A DNA stretch of 64,000 nucleotides, from NCBI GenBank assembly GCA_035582835.1, contig JAYKAV010003109.1, positions 62,001 through 126,000 of the forward strand, written 5' to 3'. Origin of the DNA: Phoebastria nigripes. Lineage: Eukaryota > Chordata > Aves > Procellariiformes > Diomedeidae. This document shows positions 13,571-26,400 of this stretch, piece by piece. The notes beneath the pieces were generated by a model that ran no database searches, was not told where the DNA came from, and saw nothing but the letters and a program-made list of their open reading frames with translations. Position 1 is the stretch's first letter; each line of letters opens with the position of its first letter. The position numbers were made by a program, and so were the translations under genes.

Positions 13571-16330
13571 TGTGCTTGCCGGCTGGCTAAGATTCCTGAC
13601 TCCCTGTTAACACACGCCTAGATTCAAGCACACAACTTCTACCTTCAGCATGAGAATTTGTGACTTTTTTTTGAGGGTGGAGGGAATGGATACAGTAGTC
13701 CATATTGAGACTTAGCATGGAAAATGGTAGAATTGCCCCATAACCTTGTGGCAAAGGAAAAGCATTTGTCTTTTATGCTGTTGACCATGCAGTCGTGTCT
13801 ACAAGCTTTACTTAAGATGCCATAGACAGTGTGGTTTTGTTCTCCCCTACATGAGACATGTCCCCCCCTAAATAGCATAGGACAACTGTACCTGGCCTTG
13901 AAACCCATTTTACAGGGTTCAGCAAGGCTGATTCACCCTTCTGGCAAATTTATACTAAGGTCTTGGGGAAGACAGGGGGAGAAAGTGAGTATGAGGGGCT
14001 GTGCTGAAGAAATATGTCTCGTCCAACTACCAGTATTGTTGAATTATTAATACACTTTCTAACAAAGGCTATAACATGGATGACAAGAACATTAGCAATT
14101 AGATATGTCACCACTATGAAAAATACTTTTTGCCCTATTCTTAAGACAGCTGGGACTTTCTTATGGTTGAACTTTTAACAAAGATCTCAGCCTGTACTGA
14201 GCTCTTTTCCTGATTTTTTTTTTAGTTTCACACACAGATTTATTCAGCATACAAATTTACTAGTACAACCTGAATTTTGTGCCCAAGATTGTGACTTACA
14301 TTTGCAGAAATAGCAAAGGTCCAAATCACAGGGATAATACAGAAATCATTTTTGAAAATTTAACTCAGTACTGTATATTGCTGATGGNCCAGGTTTCTAG
14401 GAATTTAGGAGGCTGGAGGTTCATAGCTCCATTCAGCAACAGAAGACTGCCTTTGAAGTGCAGGTAGGAAAATATTTATTTTAAGAATTTCAAATCCCAG
14501 CTTTATTTTTAATCAGCCAAGAGTGTTGTTTTTTTTCTTTAATTCTGTCCTCTGTCAGCTCTTTCTGAGTAGCTCCTTTCAGAAATTAGCAGACCTGATT
14601 AAGTGACAGAGATAGAGCAGAAATTCTCATGACATTCACAAGTATTCACAAAAATCAGAGGCTTAGAGCTGGGTTTTAATTCACACTCAAAGATTTTAAA
14701 TGTTTGTTAGTCATCCTGATTTATAAATGAAAGTGGGTTTGTATCAAGTTTGTTATGATTCACATTTTTCAATGTAAAGCAATCATACCAAAATATGCAT
14801 TGGAATCAGCTGGACTGCAAAAAACTAAACAAACCTGCTTTAATATTAAAAAACTTCATTGAACTAAAATAAGAAAAATATTTATTTGTATTTTATACAG
14901 AGGTGCCTGGTTAGATTGACTTATTCAAAGTTTTACCTGCTTCTTTGTTCAAAGAACAATGACGCCATTACCATAGGAAATAGTTTGGATTTTTTTTTGG
15001 TCAAAAATGATCAGTATTAATAAGCATTATGGCTTGATATAGTAATAATAGTTTTACAGTTTTACATGCAAGCAGAGGTTCGTTATTTGCTAGAAAGCTG
15101 AAAAAAAGCAAAATTTTTGTAGAGTGAGATCACGCACACATTCACACATGAAATATTTCCAGCAAAAAAATCTGTTAGTGTTGGAGAGGCTGTTATCCTG
15201 AAGTCCTGCCTCTTCAGGGCATCCTGGAAGCTGGGAACCCCCTCCTTAACAGAGAACGGTTCCTTTTCTATTGACGGGGAAATGAATGAGGCTGCAGTTT
15301 TCTTCTCAACGCAAACAGCAGTGTTAATGCTATGTTACTACAGGCATAATTCTAGTCCTGTGGTCCATAATCACCAGAACTACAACCAAAGTCATTTGCT
15401 ATCGAAACAAAACAAGGAAAACAACAAACAGAAGGCAAACGCATATTTCTAAATATTTCATTGTAACCACAAATTATCAGAGGAAAACTGTCAAGGCCAG
15501 AAGCAGCAGAGAAAAGCTGCTCATTTAGTAAACAACTGTAGAAGGTAAAATGTAATTATCACAAAAGCAAACTTTACTAAGGGGATAACTGTGAGACTGC
15601 TAGAGTAAAAGGTCTCTTTACCTTTTTAACCTGACAGGCTGAGAGTTCTCTGGTGCAAACAATTTTTAATAAAACCACAGATGCAGGAGGTTCTTTTCAG
15701 CCCTTGTTCTCCACTGTGCCTCTTGTAACAAGCTGACAAAGCAAATTAAACTTATTTGTTTGCAGTAGTGAGCATGTGTGGAAGATGAACAAAAGCCTTG
15801 CTCAGTATTCATTGGCAAAATAATATAATCAGATTTTAGAAAACAAATTATTCTTGACTCACAAGCTGAATTCAAATTCTTCCAGCTTTTGAAAACTGTG
15901 ATAACTCTTTAAACTCACTTTTAGCGGTGAAGTAAAAGTGGCCAAGGGGAGTAATAAAACCCAAGTCCATTCTGTGACCAGTTTTCTAACCTTAAGCATA
16001 GAGCTAGGATACAACTAGATACAGGAGATAACAGAAGTACCACCTCTTTAAGAGCAACCATACACATAGAGTTTCTGCCTATGTTTTCCCTCGAGACTAA
16101 TTTTCTCAGAAGTATCTTTAATACTGTAAATAAATTTATTGCTACATTTTAAAGGGGAAATAAAGTCTTCAGTTTCTACAGTTTTATTTAAATATGGCCA
16201 TCTCCATCTTTGCCATACTGCTTACAAAACTATTATCGAGAGCTCCTAATTGGCTTTATTACTACTCAGTTGCCAAAAAAAGTTCCTAGGCGGGGTCCTC
16301 TTAGCTTTTGTCCCCTGCATGGGTACAAAG
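13571..16330. other. Non-coding stretch, no gene recognised
   Basis: AT-rich sequence with scattered short open frames (for example minus 13645-13908) that match nothing I know. One unresolved base lies at 14388. No repeat family could be assigned. Confidence 0.55.
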
Positions 16331-16380
16331 CTCTACTGAAAACAATGGGGGGGCTCACACAAATTTTGAGGATCAGAGCT
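16331..16380 (+). repeat. Possible fragment of an ancient amniote repeat
   Basis: CTACTGAAAACAATGGGG followed by GGCTCACAC and GAGGATCAGAG resembles a decayed copy of an old bird/reptile repeat with the order 'cactgaagtcaatggg..ctcacac..aggatc'. The plus-strand 136-codon frame running through it (16210-16620) is not thought to be a gene. Confidence 0.3.
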
Positions 16381-16888
16381 ATAGATTGCAAAAGGACAAA
16401 AATAAGGTTGATAAGAAATGTTAAAGATGCTTATTTGTTTCATCTTACTAAAAAAAAAAAACACATCCAAATGCAACCCTTTAGGACTAGGAGAAGGTTT
16501 GGAATAACCAGAAGCAATCTGTACCTCCGCTTGCTTACTTCCCAGGGGAGTAATTCTGTAAATCCCTGCTATGCATGTCAAAGTCCAGTCAGCTTTTTGA
16601 AGGTCCAAAAAGTCTTTTGAGAAAGACTTGGAATTGTTTCATCAGTTTAGCCTGTTCATTTGGGAACAGGGAGTTTGATATTCTGAACATCCACATTCGT
16701 TTCTTGCTTTCCCAGTCCCCAAGGACCAGAAGTTCTTTGAACCAAGAAATCAGTGATGTTGCCTGTGTAGTTTATTTAAAGACCAACCTGCTCTTGGTAA
16801 GTGACCTTAGCTCAGCAACAAATGTTTGATTAATAAATCTGATGACACTGCTTCACATTTCTTACTTGATTCTGTTGCTCTTTTTCAG

Positions 16889-16930
16889 GCAAACTCCCAC
16901 TGAAGTTAAAGGGAGTTATGCTCTGGTAAA
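16889..16930 (+). repeat. Fragment of an ancient amniote repeat
   Basis: GGCAAACTCCCACTGAAGTT then AAAGGGAGTTATGCTCTGGT closely follows the remembered consensus 'gcaaaactcccattgaagtcaatgggagttttgcctgagtaa' of an old archosaur/turtle repeat. The palindromic core (ACTCCCACTGAAGT / AAAGGGAGT) is still visible. Family name not assigned. Confidence 0.45.
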
Positions 16931-17044
16931 GATGGTTGCTCGTAATTTAGCACCTTTTCCTTTGCCTGTGGATTAGTGGTTTGTTTGTGGTATCTTAATC
17001 ACCTTTTCTGATATGATTAAAGAGCCACCATTGTCTTAAGTTTC

Positions 17045-17178
17045 AGGGCCATAATATCCTATTGATTTTTAAGCAAATTCCCCATTGATTTCAGTAGGAA
17101 GCCCTACCTTTAAAAGAAAAAAAAAGAAAAAAGAAAAAGAAAAAAGAAAAAAAAAAATCAATGGCATATTATGGCCCT
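17045..17178. repeat. Short element bounded by 26-bp inverted repeats
   Basis: The left arm 17045-17070 begins AGGGCCATAATATCCTATTG. The reverse complement of the right arm 17153-17178 begins AGGGCCATAATATGCCATTG. Over 26 positions only two differ. Between the arms lie a second direct copy of the CCCATTGATTTCAGTAGGA type (17081-17099) and an A-rich run. The layout is that of a small palindromic non-autonomous DNA-transposon relic or of the amniote palindromic repeats nearby at 16.9 kb. No clear target-site duplication is visible at the borders (TTTC on the left, TAGA on the right). Confidence 0.6.
17112..17157 (+). repeat. A-rich simple repeat
   Basis: A-rich run interrupted by single G residues. 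It lies inside the inverted-repeat element and partly overlaps its right arm. Expansion of this tract probably lengthened the element's centre. Confidence 0.85.
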
Positions 17179-18588
17179 TAGAAGGTAAACAGGACAGGAG
17201 AAATCATTTGAAGATGTTTCAGGCATTACAAAGGGATTTTGTTTCAAAACATGAGGAAAAAAGACTACTGCATTGTCTGAACTTTCTTATTGATTTCAAG
17301 GCACAAACAATGCATAAAGAACAAATATACAATGTTCATACCTGTCTGAGGGGAAGATAATAAAACCTGCTAAAATTATGGTGCTAACCATGTCCAGTGC
17401 ACAACTATAGCAACAGCTGTTTGATGGTGAGCTTTGCAAGGGCAGAGAGTGACTGTAGTTTCCTCCAGATCAGTTATTTCACAGCTAGACTTGGACAGAG
17501 AAAATATCTTTCTTCTAACCCTTAATCACTCCAATTCTAAAGTTTGTGGGTTTTTGGTGGNTTTTTTTTTTGTCTTTTTAAATAGAAATAAATTGCTATT
17601 AGCGCACAACATTTAGGTCTAGAATACAGTTTTTTTAGCAAAATCAGAAAAAAAAATCCTAACAAATATAAAGAAAACCTTCCACTTGTATTACTATAAA
17701 ATTTTTCCAAAGGAACAAACAGAACAAACCAAAAAGTACTTCACTGAAAAAATCTTGCATACTTTTCATGCANTTTCATCTCTTTCAATCTCATTGTTGG
17801 TCCTGTGAGAACATTGTAATAAGGAGCTACAAGACTCCAGCAGAGACTGGTTCTCTTCTCCAACAGCATCTCTGAACCTCTCTCTCTCAAAGCCGAACAA
17901 AACTTTATGGTGCATTAGCCTGTCAAATAAAATCTCTAATATATGCTTTTCCATTCCTTGTTCATGTGGTGTTTAGCTTCGCTACAAAATAACTGTCCTC
18001 ATCAGGTTATTCTTCACGTTAGTGCAGGTAATTTATTGTGATCACTAGCATTGTAAAACTATCGGAGCCAAATGGATGATAGCTACCTATCCCACCCGGG
18101 AATAGTAGACTCGTATCTAACCAAGCATGGAGCGCAAGGAGAGGCAGCTTGGGTCCACCTGCAGCCAGCCGTGCATGTTGTGTCAAACAGCAGTTAGACT
18201 CATTAGTAAGCCCCTGTTGATACCTTCTTCCTCTATTTGCTGCTATTTCCACTCTAACAAAGACTCAAAGGGGGGGTGCGCTTGAGCACTACATAAGCCC
18301 TTCTTTGCACAGTCTACAGCCTGAGTAAGCACATTTAATCCCTTGCGTACAGACTGAGGTCAAGGCTGTCAAACTACAGCTATATCTCTAAAGCTGAAAA
18401 TTTAGGTTGCTACTGTCTGAAATGAAGAATCGAGGTCTCTAGATGGGACTGTAATAGACACACTCTCTGTATATTGACATAGGTAGGTCTAACTGCTCAG
18501 CAGTAGGTTACATGTTACCTCTGACAATGATGTCAAACAGTATTATTCTCTCCACTTCCCTTTCTTTATTTGTGCTTGGATAGAAAAT

Positions 18589-18619
18589 ATTTGATCTTCC
18601 TTCCTTAGGAAGATCAAAT
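18589..18619. other. Perfect 12-bp inverted repeat (hairpin)
   Basis: ATTTGATCTTCC (18589-18600) and GGAAGATCAAAT (18608-18619) are exact reverse complements around a 7-base loop. No following T-run or downstream gene gives it a role. Confidence 0.7.
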
Positions 18620-19033
18620 TCACATTCAAATTACATCAAGAGGGGAGAGATGTATTCCTTTCATGTCCTGGTGTGGTAGTAGCAGTCAGAACTTGGAAAG
18701 AAAAGATTCCTGTCCCTGAAGAGTTCTCTAAGGATCTTGCATCTCTGCTCCCCCACCTCACCCCTGCAATCAACTGCAAAAAAACTTAAAATTCTGTAAA
18801 TTGTACAAAGGAAATAAAAAAAATTAAATAAAGCTATTAGAAATTTGGTAGGCTTTTTTTCTTTTAATTTTTTGTTGGGTTTGCCAACAAGTCAACAAAT
18901 ATTTTTTTTTTAATCCAAAAATGTAGTGAAACAAAAAATGAATCTAAATGAACAACTAATTGCTCAAAATGAAAGCTCTATGCAATCAACTCCACCCTAT
19001 GAAAATACTTGAGCACCCCTGTGAGTCCCTGTG

Positions 19034-19067
19034 ATGATTTCTCTCCCTGTCCCAAGGGAGAAATCAT
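19034..19067. other. 13-bp inverted repeat with a small bulge (hairpin)
   Basis: ATGATTTCTCTCCCT (19034-19048) pairs with AGGGAGAAATCAT (19055-19067), with one two-base bulge and a 6-base loop. Function unknown. Confidence 0.65.
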
Positions 19068-22000
19068 TGCATTCAATATGGCACTTTCTTCCCCTTCTAA
19101 CCAGCTGCTATGACTCTCCTAGCTGTCCAGCAAGGGCACCCCCAGACACACACACGCTTCCATGGGACAGCTTCCCTAAGAAAACATACAACTCCCAAAA
19201 TGGGAGAGAGAGAAATTTTCTAACACAATGGTGATGAAGCTACCTTTACAGACCTTTCTTCAAATGCTATGTGCTGACTATTCAAGGAGAAAAATAAAAA
19301 TGATTGAGATGTTATTTTGTCACAAAGTGAGGCTGAAAATGCAGTAACATCTCCAGTAAAACTCTCAAGGGGATTTTCAGCTAGCAATCCTAGCACACTT
19401 TCGTGATCGATGAATAACCCATGGATTCCGAGGTCTGTACAAATTCATGCACATGTTACCCCAGGACTGCTCAAAAAATAAAGAAAGAAGCTGTCACAAT
19501 CTATTAGCTTACAGATGAGCTTTTGAATGAGCTTTTAATGACAGATATATACAACAGATTATAATAGTTCTGAAAATGAAGGTGAGTCAGATAAGTAAAT
19601 GGAATTCACACAATACACATTTTAAGACTGTCATATCAGTTTTGCATTTACCTGAGAGGCTCAAATGGCTCCTACAGAGCAATTATGGCACTCCAGAAAC
19701 ATAGTACATTTCAGGACAATGCTGCTCTAAGAAAAAACGTGTAAATATTCAGAACGTTCCTCACACCACAAGAACCCAATTCAGAATTCAAACAGAAGCC
19801 GTGTCCTGAATGCATTGCACCCAGGGATTGGCCTTTCTTGCGGCTCTGAGACCAGCTGAAAGCAAATTATAACATGTGATCCTAGGGAAAAAGGAAACTT
19901 TTTTTTTGTTATTCAAAACAGAATTCCTCTGGAACTGTGGCTGTAAAGTGACCCCTTGAATTTCTTTAAATTTCAAATGCATCTCCTTCCTTGAATAGTA
20001 GTATTTAGTATTTCATAAGAGGGAGAAAAGGTGATTCCACTTTTTAAAATACTCCTGGTATAGGTGGTGAATTTCAAGGCACTCTACTTGTTTCTGCTGT
20101 TATCTCAGAGTGCGAATGTCACAGAATAATTCTGCTGTTATTTTTCCACATTACTTCTTGAGTTAAAAGACCTGACTGCTGTACGTTCCAAGGTTGCTGA
20201 TTTCCACTGCAATTCTTCTGCTTTCAAGCTTACATGATTTATACCNCTTTGTCTGCCACCTTCATACCCAGCTGTCGTCTTCTTAAATATTTAAGTAATA
20301 TAAGCAACTTTTAGGCATGCTTTATACTTAAAACAATATCATATGGCACACATAGTCCTTGTGTTGTCAAAGGACTACAAATCACAGACCAGCTTTTTTT
20401 CTTATTTCAGTTCTGTTTGGCTCTAAGCTAAAGTACCCTGGCATATATTCTGTTGTATTGTTTGCATTCAAAAATCATAGAGAAGCATTATCAAATGTCT
20501 CTGTAATCATACAAGATGATCTAACTGAAAGAAAGATCATATAAACTATTGTCAGAAGCAAAGGACAGGTTAGTGAAACATGATAAAACAAATAAAAGAG
20601 GTACCAAATGAATCAGAAGAATTACCCCATCATACAGTGTCTGTCACTGAACTAAGGTTACACAGCAACCACAAAACTGTCTTCAAATAATCCACCTAGG
20701 TAATATCATTGATTCTTCAGTTCAAAAAGATGCTGCTCTTTGGGGACTAGATATAAATGCTGGTGTTCAGAACATCAAAACTGTTTGCCTCAGAAAGGAG
20801 CACTCAGGTGGATGAAACAATTCTGAGACCTTCTCAAAAGACCTTTTGGCCTGTCAAGGAGTTGGATGGTATTTGCCGTGCAGCATGGGGATTTGCAAAA
20901 GAGGCTCCCTTGGGGTTGAAATGGCAGGAGCTTTTGACTCATGCTAGCCATGGCCATGGGCCTGGCCACCTGGGTGCAGGGCACAATAAAGAAGCTTTGC
21001 GGTGGAGGAGGTTACTTGGCACCAAAGACAGACAAGGCAACAAAGAGGTGCTTGCTACAAGAAAAAGAGACTACATAAAACGAGGTCACACTTTCAAGGG
21101 AATACTGGCCGCTCTCTTGCTCTTTTTGAGGTTCTGGCCATTTTGAATGGGGTCTGGCTGAAGAATGATAGATATTGGGTTTACTCTCCTCTATCCTTTA
21201 TAATATATGATAGTTTTTCCTAGAATGCACATAGACACAAATAACAAGCGAAGCTTACTGTTTCTTGGGCCTCACATGAGAATCCCTCCAACTCTTCTGA
21301 AAGACAGTGTAGTGCTGCACAAGCGGATCTCCTGAGTAGATTTTTTTTGTTGTTTGTTACAGGAGAGGGGGGAGTCATTTTCAGTCTGTTTCTCTGGAGT
21401 TCAAATAACTCAGAAGAGAAAGTTGCAGGCAGGTTGATGCGACTGTCTATTCCTTGCTTTTATTTCTGGTTATTTGTTATTATATTTTATGCCTGTTTAC
21501 CTGTTGATTAGGAAAAAACACAATCAAATATTACAAATTTATTGAAGAACTGAGCCCTAACTAAACAAAACTTCTATAGTCAAAGTCTAAAAAAGAAGCA
21601 CCTCGACAATTTAAAGACCAGTACGTATCAATAACTTGTAAAAGATGGAAAAAGCTGACTTTCCATATGNAGACTCCTATAGTAAGAATCAAATTAATTT
21701 TTAATAGCTTCATTCCCCTTCCCTGGGTGTACAGTGTCTAACCATTGCTGCGCACATATACAGTAATGGAAATGTAGACAGGTGGTATAAACAAGATGTT
21801 CTTTAAGATATGAAGGGCATTTATTTTTATTCTGCACTGGTATTGAGACAGAACAAACATCTCATAGACAAAAGAAAATTATTTTTATGACAAAAGAGAG
21901 AAGGGGCAGAAAAAAATTAGCTATTTTTCTTCAGAAGGAAAGAAGTTTTCACCTGGGATGCCCATGTTCCCTGACACAAAAGAACACCGAGTATTAATTT

Positions 22001-22094
22001 TGAAATAGCATTCAGACTTTATTATGGCATAGCTTCATTTTTAATAGGAATGGGTTGCATTTTGAGTCTGCAAAGCTGCACATGAAATTAGCTG

Positions 22095-22122
22095 CTTCTT
22101 TTAAAACAAGCTTTAAAAGAAG
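22095..22122. other. Perfect 11-bp inverted repeat (hairpin)
   Basis: CTTCTTTTAAA (22095-22105) and TTTAAAAGAAG (22112-22122) are exact reverse complements around a 6-base loop. Confidence 0.7.
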
Positions 22123-22179
22123 TGAAGAAAATTGCACATTTTCAAATGTTAACTATGTCTTAAAAGAGAAGCTGCATAG

Positions 22180-22201
22180 AACTCTACCTTTGGGTAGAGT
22201 T
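22180..22201. other. Perfect 9-bp inverted repeat (hairpin)
   Basis: AACTCTACC (22180-22188), loop TTTG, GGTAGAGTT (22193-22201). It lies 58 bases after the preceding hairpin. Confidence 0.7.
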
Positions 22202-23285
22202 GCTGTGGTAAGGCTAATTTCTCACAATTATACAGTACCACGCACACCCCTGGGGATACCAATTCTATTATATTTTATTGTTACTGAGTTCAGTGAAATT
22301 CTTTAAAGAGACCATTTTACCAATCAAGCTAACAGCAATTCTGAAAATGTTGTAGTAATCTGTATTCTTTATTAAGCATACATTTGCTGACTAAACAAAT
22401 GACTCTTGTTTATTTCCATAAGATAATAGCTCTGATGCTATATTTGTCTGCAAGTCTATTGCATGATTTGCTGCCACAAAGAAATAAGAGTTTTGGCAAC
22501 GAACAAGACCCAACTGCAGAACCAAACCTTAATTTCACAGAACCCACCTGATCACAACCATAAAATGGTTATATTCTGCTGTTCTTTATTAACAATGCTG
22601 AACATTTAAGTCTATTAAGATGCATTTCATTACCTCTGCCAAATGCAAATGACTTTCAACCTTTTCAGAGCAGTAAGATTTATCATACAGTTTAAAGAAT
22701 GATTGTGCCTTCTTTCTTATACAAACAGGATTTGTTTTCATGAGTACGTTCCCAGCAATTTAGTAGCTATAATTCAGTAGGCTTGATAGACTCCTGTAAA
22801 TATTTGCAAGGGAATTTGAGTAACAGCCCTGGCACATCTACTTTGATATACTGAGAGATACTTGCAGGAATACTGCCACGAATCACATTGTAGTTAACAT
22901 TGTTAACTAGTGGGGTAATTACACAGTTAAAATACCACACAGTGCAGAGAGTAACTCAGTCTATAACTCCTGTTAAAAATAAAGATGTTGTTTTATGATA
23001 GGACATGGGGTGAGAGTTATGGCAAAAAGTAATTTTTATGAGCATATTTTCATCCCCCCTCTTTGATGTTTATACATCAGAGAAAAAAAGCTATAGAATT
23101 AATAAACTTAGTGTAAACATATTAATATGCCCTAGCATATCTAGATCAGAGAGGAAATTAAAGTTCCGGTCCAAGTTCAGAATGCAGATAAGTTTTTGTA
23201 GGACTTTAGCCTGAGCGTTTTTTTTCCCCATGTGAGTGGAAAATAGTCTGTGCTAGTAAGGCATCAAAACATCCCTCAAATCACA

Positions 23286-23430
23286 GCAAACAAAAATAAT
23301 ACTACAATCACTTCTTCTTCTATTCGTCACCTTCTGTTCCTTGTACCCACAACCACCCTGATACGATGGCAAACACAGTGCTACAGTCACTGCTTCTTCC
23401 ATCCATCACCCTCTGTTCCTTGTCCTCCCC
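23286..23430 (+). repeat. Diverged two-copy tandem duplication, period about 83 bp
   Basis: Copy one starts GCAAACAAAAATAATACTAC at 23286 and copy two starts GCAAACACAGTGCTACAGTC at 23369. Both then run through CACTTCTTC..ATC/TTCGTCACC..TTCTGTTCCTTGT in the same order, with a few indels and substitutions. This is an old local duplication. The overlapping 98-codon plus frame (23250-23546) is not recognised. Confidence 0.7.
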
Positions 23431-26400
23431 TTCATTATGACAGATTAAGAACAACTCTAGTAAGTACAGCTTATAGGGGAAGCATATATGCAATAGGTCC
23501 ACCCCACTACACTAGTAATTACTATACAGAGATGAAGGCAAAATAGCTACTCAGGTCCAAGCACTGATGATGATGTTCCCCAGTCACTGGCAGGGCTGCA
23601 GAGTAGCAAACTAATCCACAGTAATACAAAAATAAAGTATAAAAACAGATCACGACACTGATCTCATTGGTTCGGTATTTATTTTTTCCACTTATAGGTG
23701 CCCAAAATGATCTCGAGCCTTTAGTAATACTTCCCCAAAAAAGGAAATTCTTTTGATGTAAAAATATTGCCCAGAACTGGAGTGCCCAACTACATAATTT
23801 TCCATACTACACATTTTTATTTTTGTCAGCCTCAAATCTGAACATCAGTAAAGATTCCGCAAACAGGCAAGCTTTTAAAATGAGTAAGGTCATGCCTGTA
23901 CCAGAAAAGAATCCTTTTGACTTAAAAGTCTCTCTGATTGGATTTGAAACAGTAATCTGAAGTCAGTAGACACCTGGAGGTATTTCTACTCTTCAACAGC
24001 CTACAGAAGTTGTTACTCCGTTTGTTTTCCTGGCTCCCTGAAATAAATATGCTTTGCAAGCCTAGAGGACAGGCTGTGTAATGTCATCCCTGTGACTCTG
24101 AAACTCTGACCTAAGGTTCAAGCATGGGAATTATTTGAAGCTAATTGGAAGAAGGAAAGATGCATTAGGTAATAAAATGAAGTTAGGGCAATATATGAGC
24201 ACCAGGAAGACCGTAATTACACAGCACTGCTTTGAGAAAAATCTCTGCCTTCATTTTCAAATACCAACTTTCTAGAATTGTTGCAGCAAAATTACCCTTG
24301 AAAATAATTCTGATTACCCACTTAAAATATATTTCCATATTAGGAAGGCTGTAGACTTGTAAGGCATAAATTTTTAACACATAAGAGTTAGGTATATTAA
24401 CGGTTAGTCAGAAATTATTTCCCTAAATGACTCTCCCAGACTCAGACTACCTTCTCCAAGAGAAAGACCTTTAGCTAATCCTTTTCACAGTAATGATGAG
24501 GTCTCTGGGACAAAAGCCTATTGCTTAGTTTGGGATGCAAATGGCAGCGTAGACCTGTCTGGTTTTCAGGAGGATCCAGGAGTGCCAGGGCACCAAACAG
24601 GAGCCTGGTTTCCCTTCACCTAAACCAAGCATGAGGCTACTCCTCTTTCAGAGCCTTCACCCACACTGCCAGATTCTCCACCCCTGGTAGCTCTCTGGAA
24701 GGACCAGTAGTTACATGGGCCCTGAGCAGTATTAAACTGGGCACAGAAGGACCTTGCAGACCAGCTCCAGAGCCTTCCTTGTGCTCTGCCTTTGGGCTGT
24801 AGATAAAACCATCAGTTGGCAGGCAATATTGTGAGTCCACGAGAACTCACTGGAAGGAAACAACTTCTCCTTCTGCTGATAGGGAAGATCTCATGTCCTG
24901 CAATAATCTGATTTCCAGAGAGGTGAAGTCCCTACTGGTGTGACTGAGTCACCAGTAGGCAGTTACCCTTCGTCTGTGAAGATCAGTCACTAAGGCTTTC
25001 TGCAAACCACACAGCCACACCTGCCAATGTGATTTGAGGCAGAGACTTCAAGACATGCTTCTGATAAACTCCAGCCAGAACATAAACACGTTTTAACTTG
25101 TGCCACTTCTGCAGTTCTGTAAATCCATATTGTTCCTTTGACTTTTTTAATGAATTCTAAAAACACACAGATAGCATTACTGTATTTTCTCAAACAACCA
25201 GCTAGGTTGCTTTTTAAAAGTACAGTGATTGTCAGGACAGAATCAATACATGGTACCTAGTTATGCCTCTTAATATATGGCAACTTTGGTTAGGAAAATT
25301 TTGATTTGTTAATGAGACAAAAAACTGTGAACTCTTTCTTTGGAGAGGTGGTAAACAACACAATGCTTTTTACTTGTATTTAGAATCTTTTAGCCCAAAC
25401 ACCTTCACAATTTTTAGAAGTAAAACCCACATAACTCACTCACTCTGTGAGGCATTCCTTTACTGGAACAGAATGCAATAATTACCAGGTGCCTTATGCC
25501 TGGGTAGCAATTACAGGAATAGACATTTTGGCTAAACCTACTAAGGAAAATGCCTACACTAGATAATTCCACACGAGAGCTTTAATTGCATGTCCAGCCA
25601 CCTTCCTTCATGGTCTGGCTTTAACCTGAAAGTGAGATTCTTTCCTGGAGTTAATATCTAGCTTCCTTTCTTTTTTGCTAATGACAGATTCTTCTTTGTT
25701 GTTATGTTTATTTTCCATGCTTGATATATAAAGCATATTTTACATAGTGGATTAAACAAGAAAATAAGAAATACACATTTTTACAATGTGATATACAAAA
25801 GCTTTGGCCAATCCCTCCTTTTATTTTGTAGGATCCCAGGACAAAATGAATTTGAGTGAAAGAATTTTGAAAACTTCATTTTNCTGAAAAGAAAAACCTT
25901 ACATGAAATTTGAAAGACACGGATACATATAATGGATTTTTCCCGTGGTGCTATTTGAGGGACTACTATTCTGGCTATTCAAACTATTATTCTGGTTTTC
26001 TAACCCTATCTGCCCATAATCTATAAATGTGTACAGTACTATTTATAATAAAATAGTCTATGGCCACTTGATATATAAGCACTATTTCAACTTGAAGTCT
26101 GTATGCACTAGACATCACCAAAAAAAAGGAGGAAACTGAATGAAAATTACAAGTTCAACATCACTTCACAAGGTTTCCTAAGTCATGTAATTACATCAGA
26201 GAACACTGAGCTAGAGCTACAATAGCTCGTATTAATTCTGTCATAGAAACACTCAACTCAAGTGGGTCNTCTACCCTGCAATCCCTTCCTACATGCATAT
26301 TATTCAAGTTCAATAACTAATTTTGCTAGAATAGTACAGAAGCTTTCACATATCTGCTTAAAGTCATCACACTTTTGCAGAGTAGATATCATGTTATTAT

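Larger units (their letters stand above)
17179..23285. other. Non-coding stretch, no gene recognised
   Basis: Six kilobases with no recognisable gene. The longest frame, plus 20757-21146 (129 codons), has no motif I know and an unremarkable composition. Four strong hairpins in this stretch are listed separately. Unresolved bases at 17561, 17773, 20246 and 21670. Confidence 0.55.

Noticed and set aside
16210..16620. 136-codon plus-strand open frame
   Set aside because: It runs through a poly(A) tract and an old repeat fragment; its residues reflect base composition.
20757..21146. 129-codon plus-strand open frame
   Set aside because: No recognisable domain, no flanking splice or promoter signals, and a similar length is expected by chance in 64 kb.
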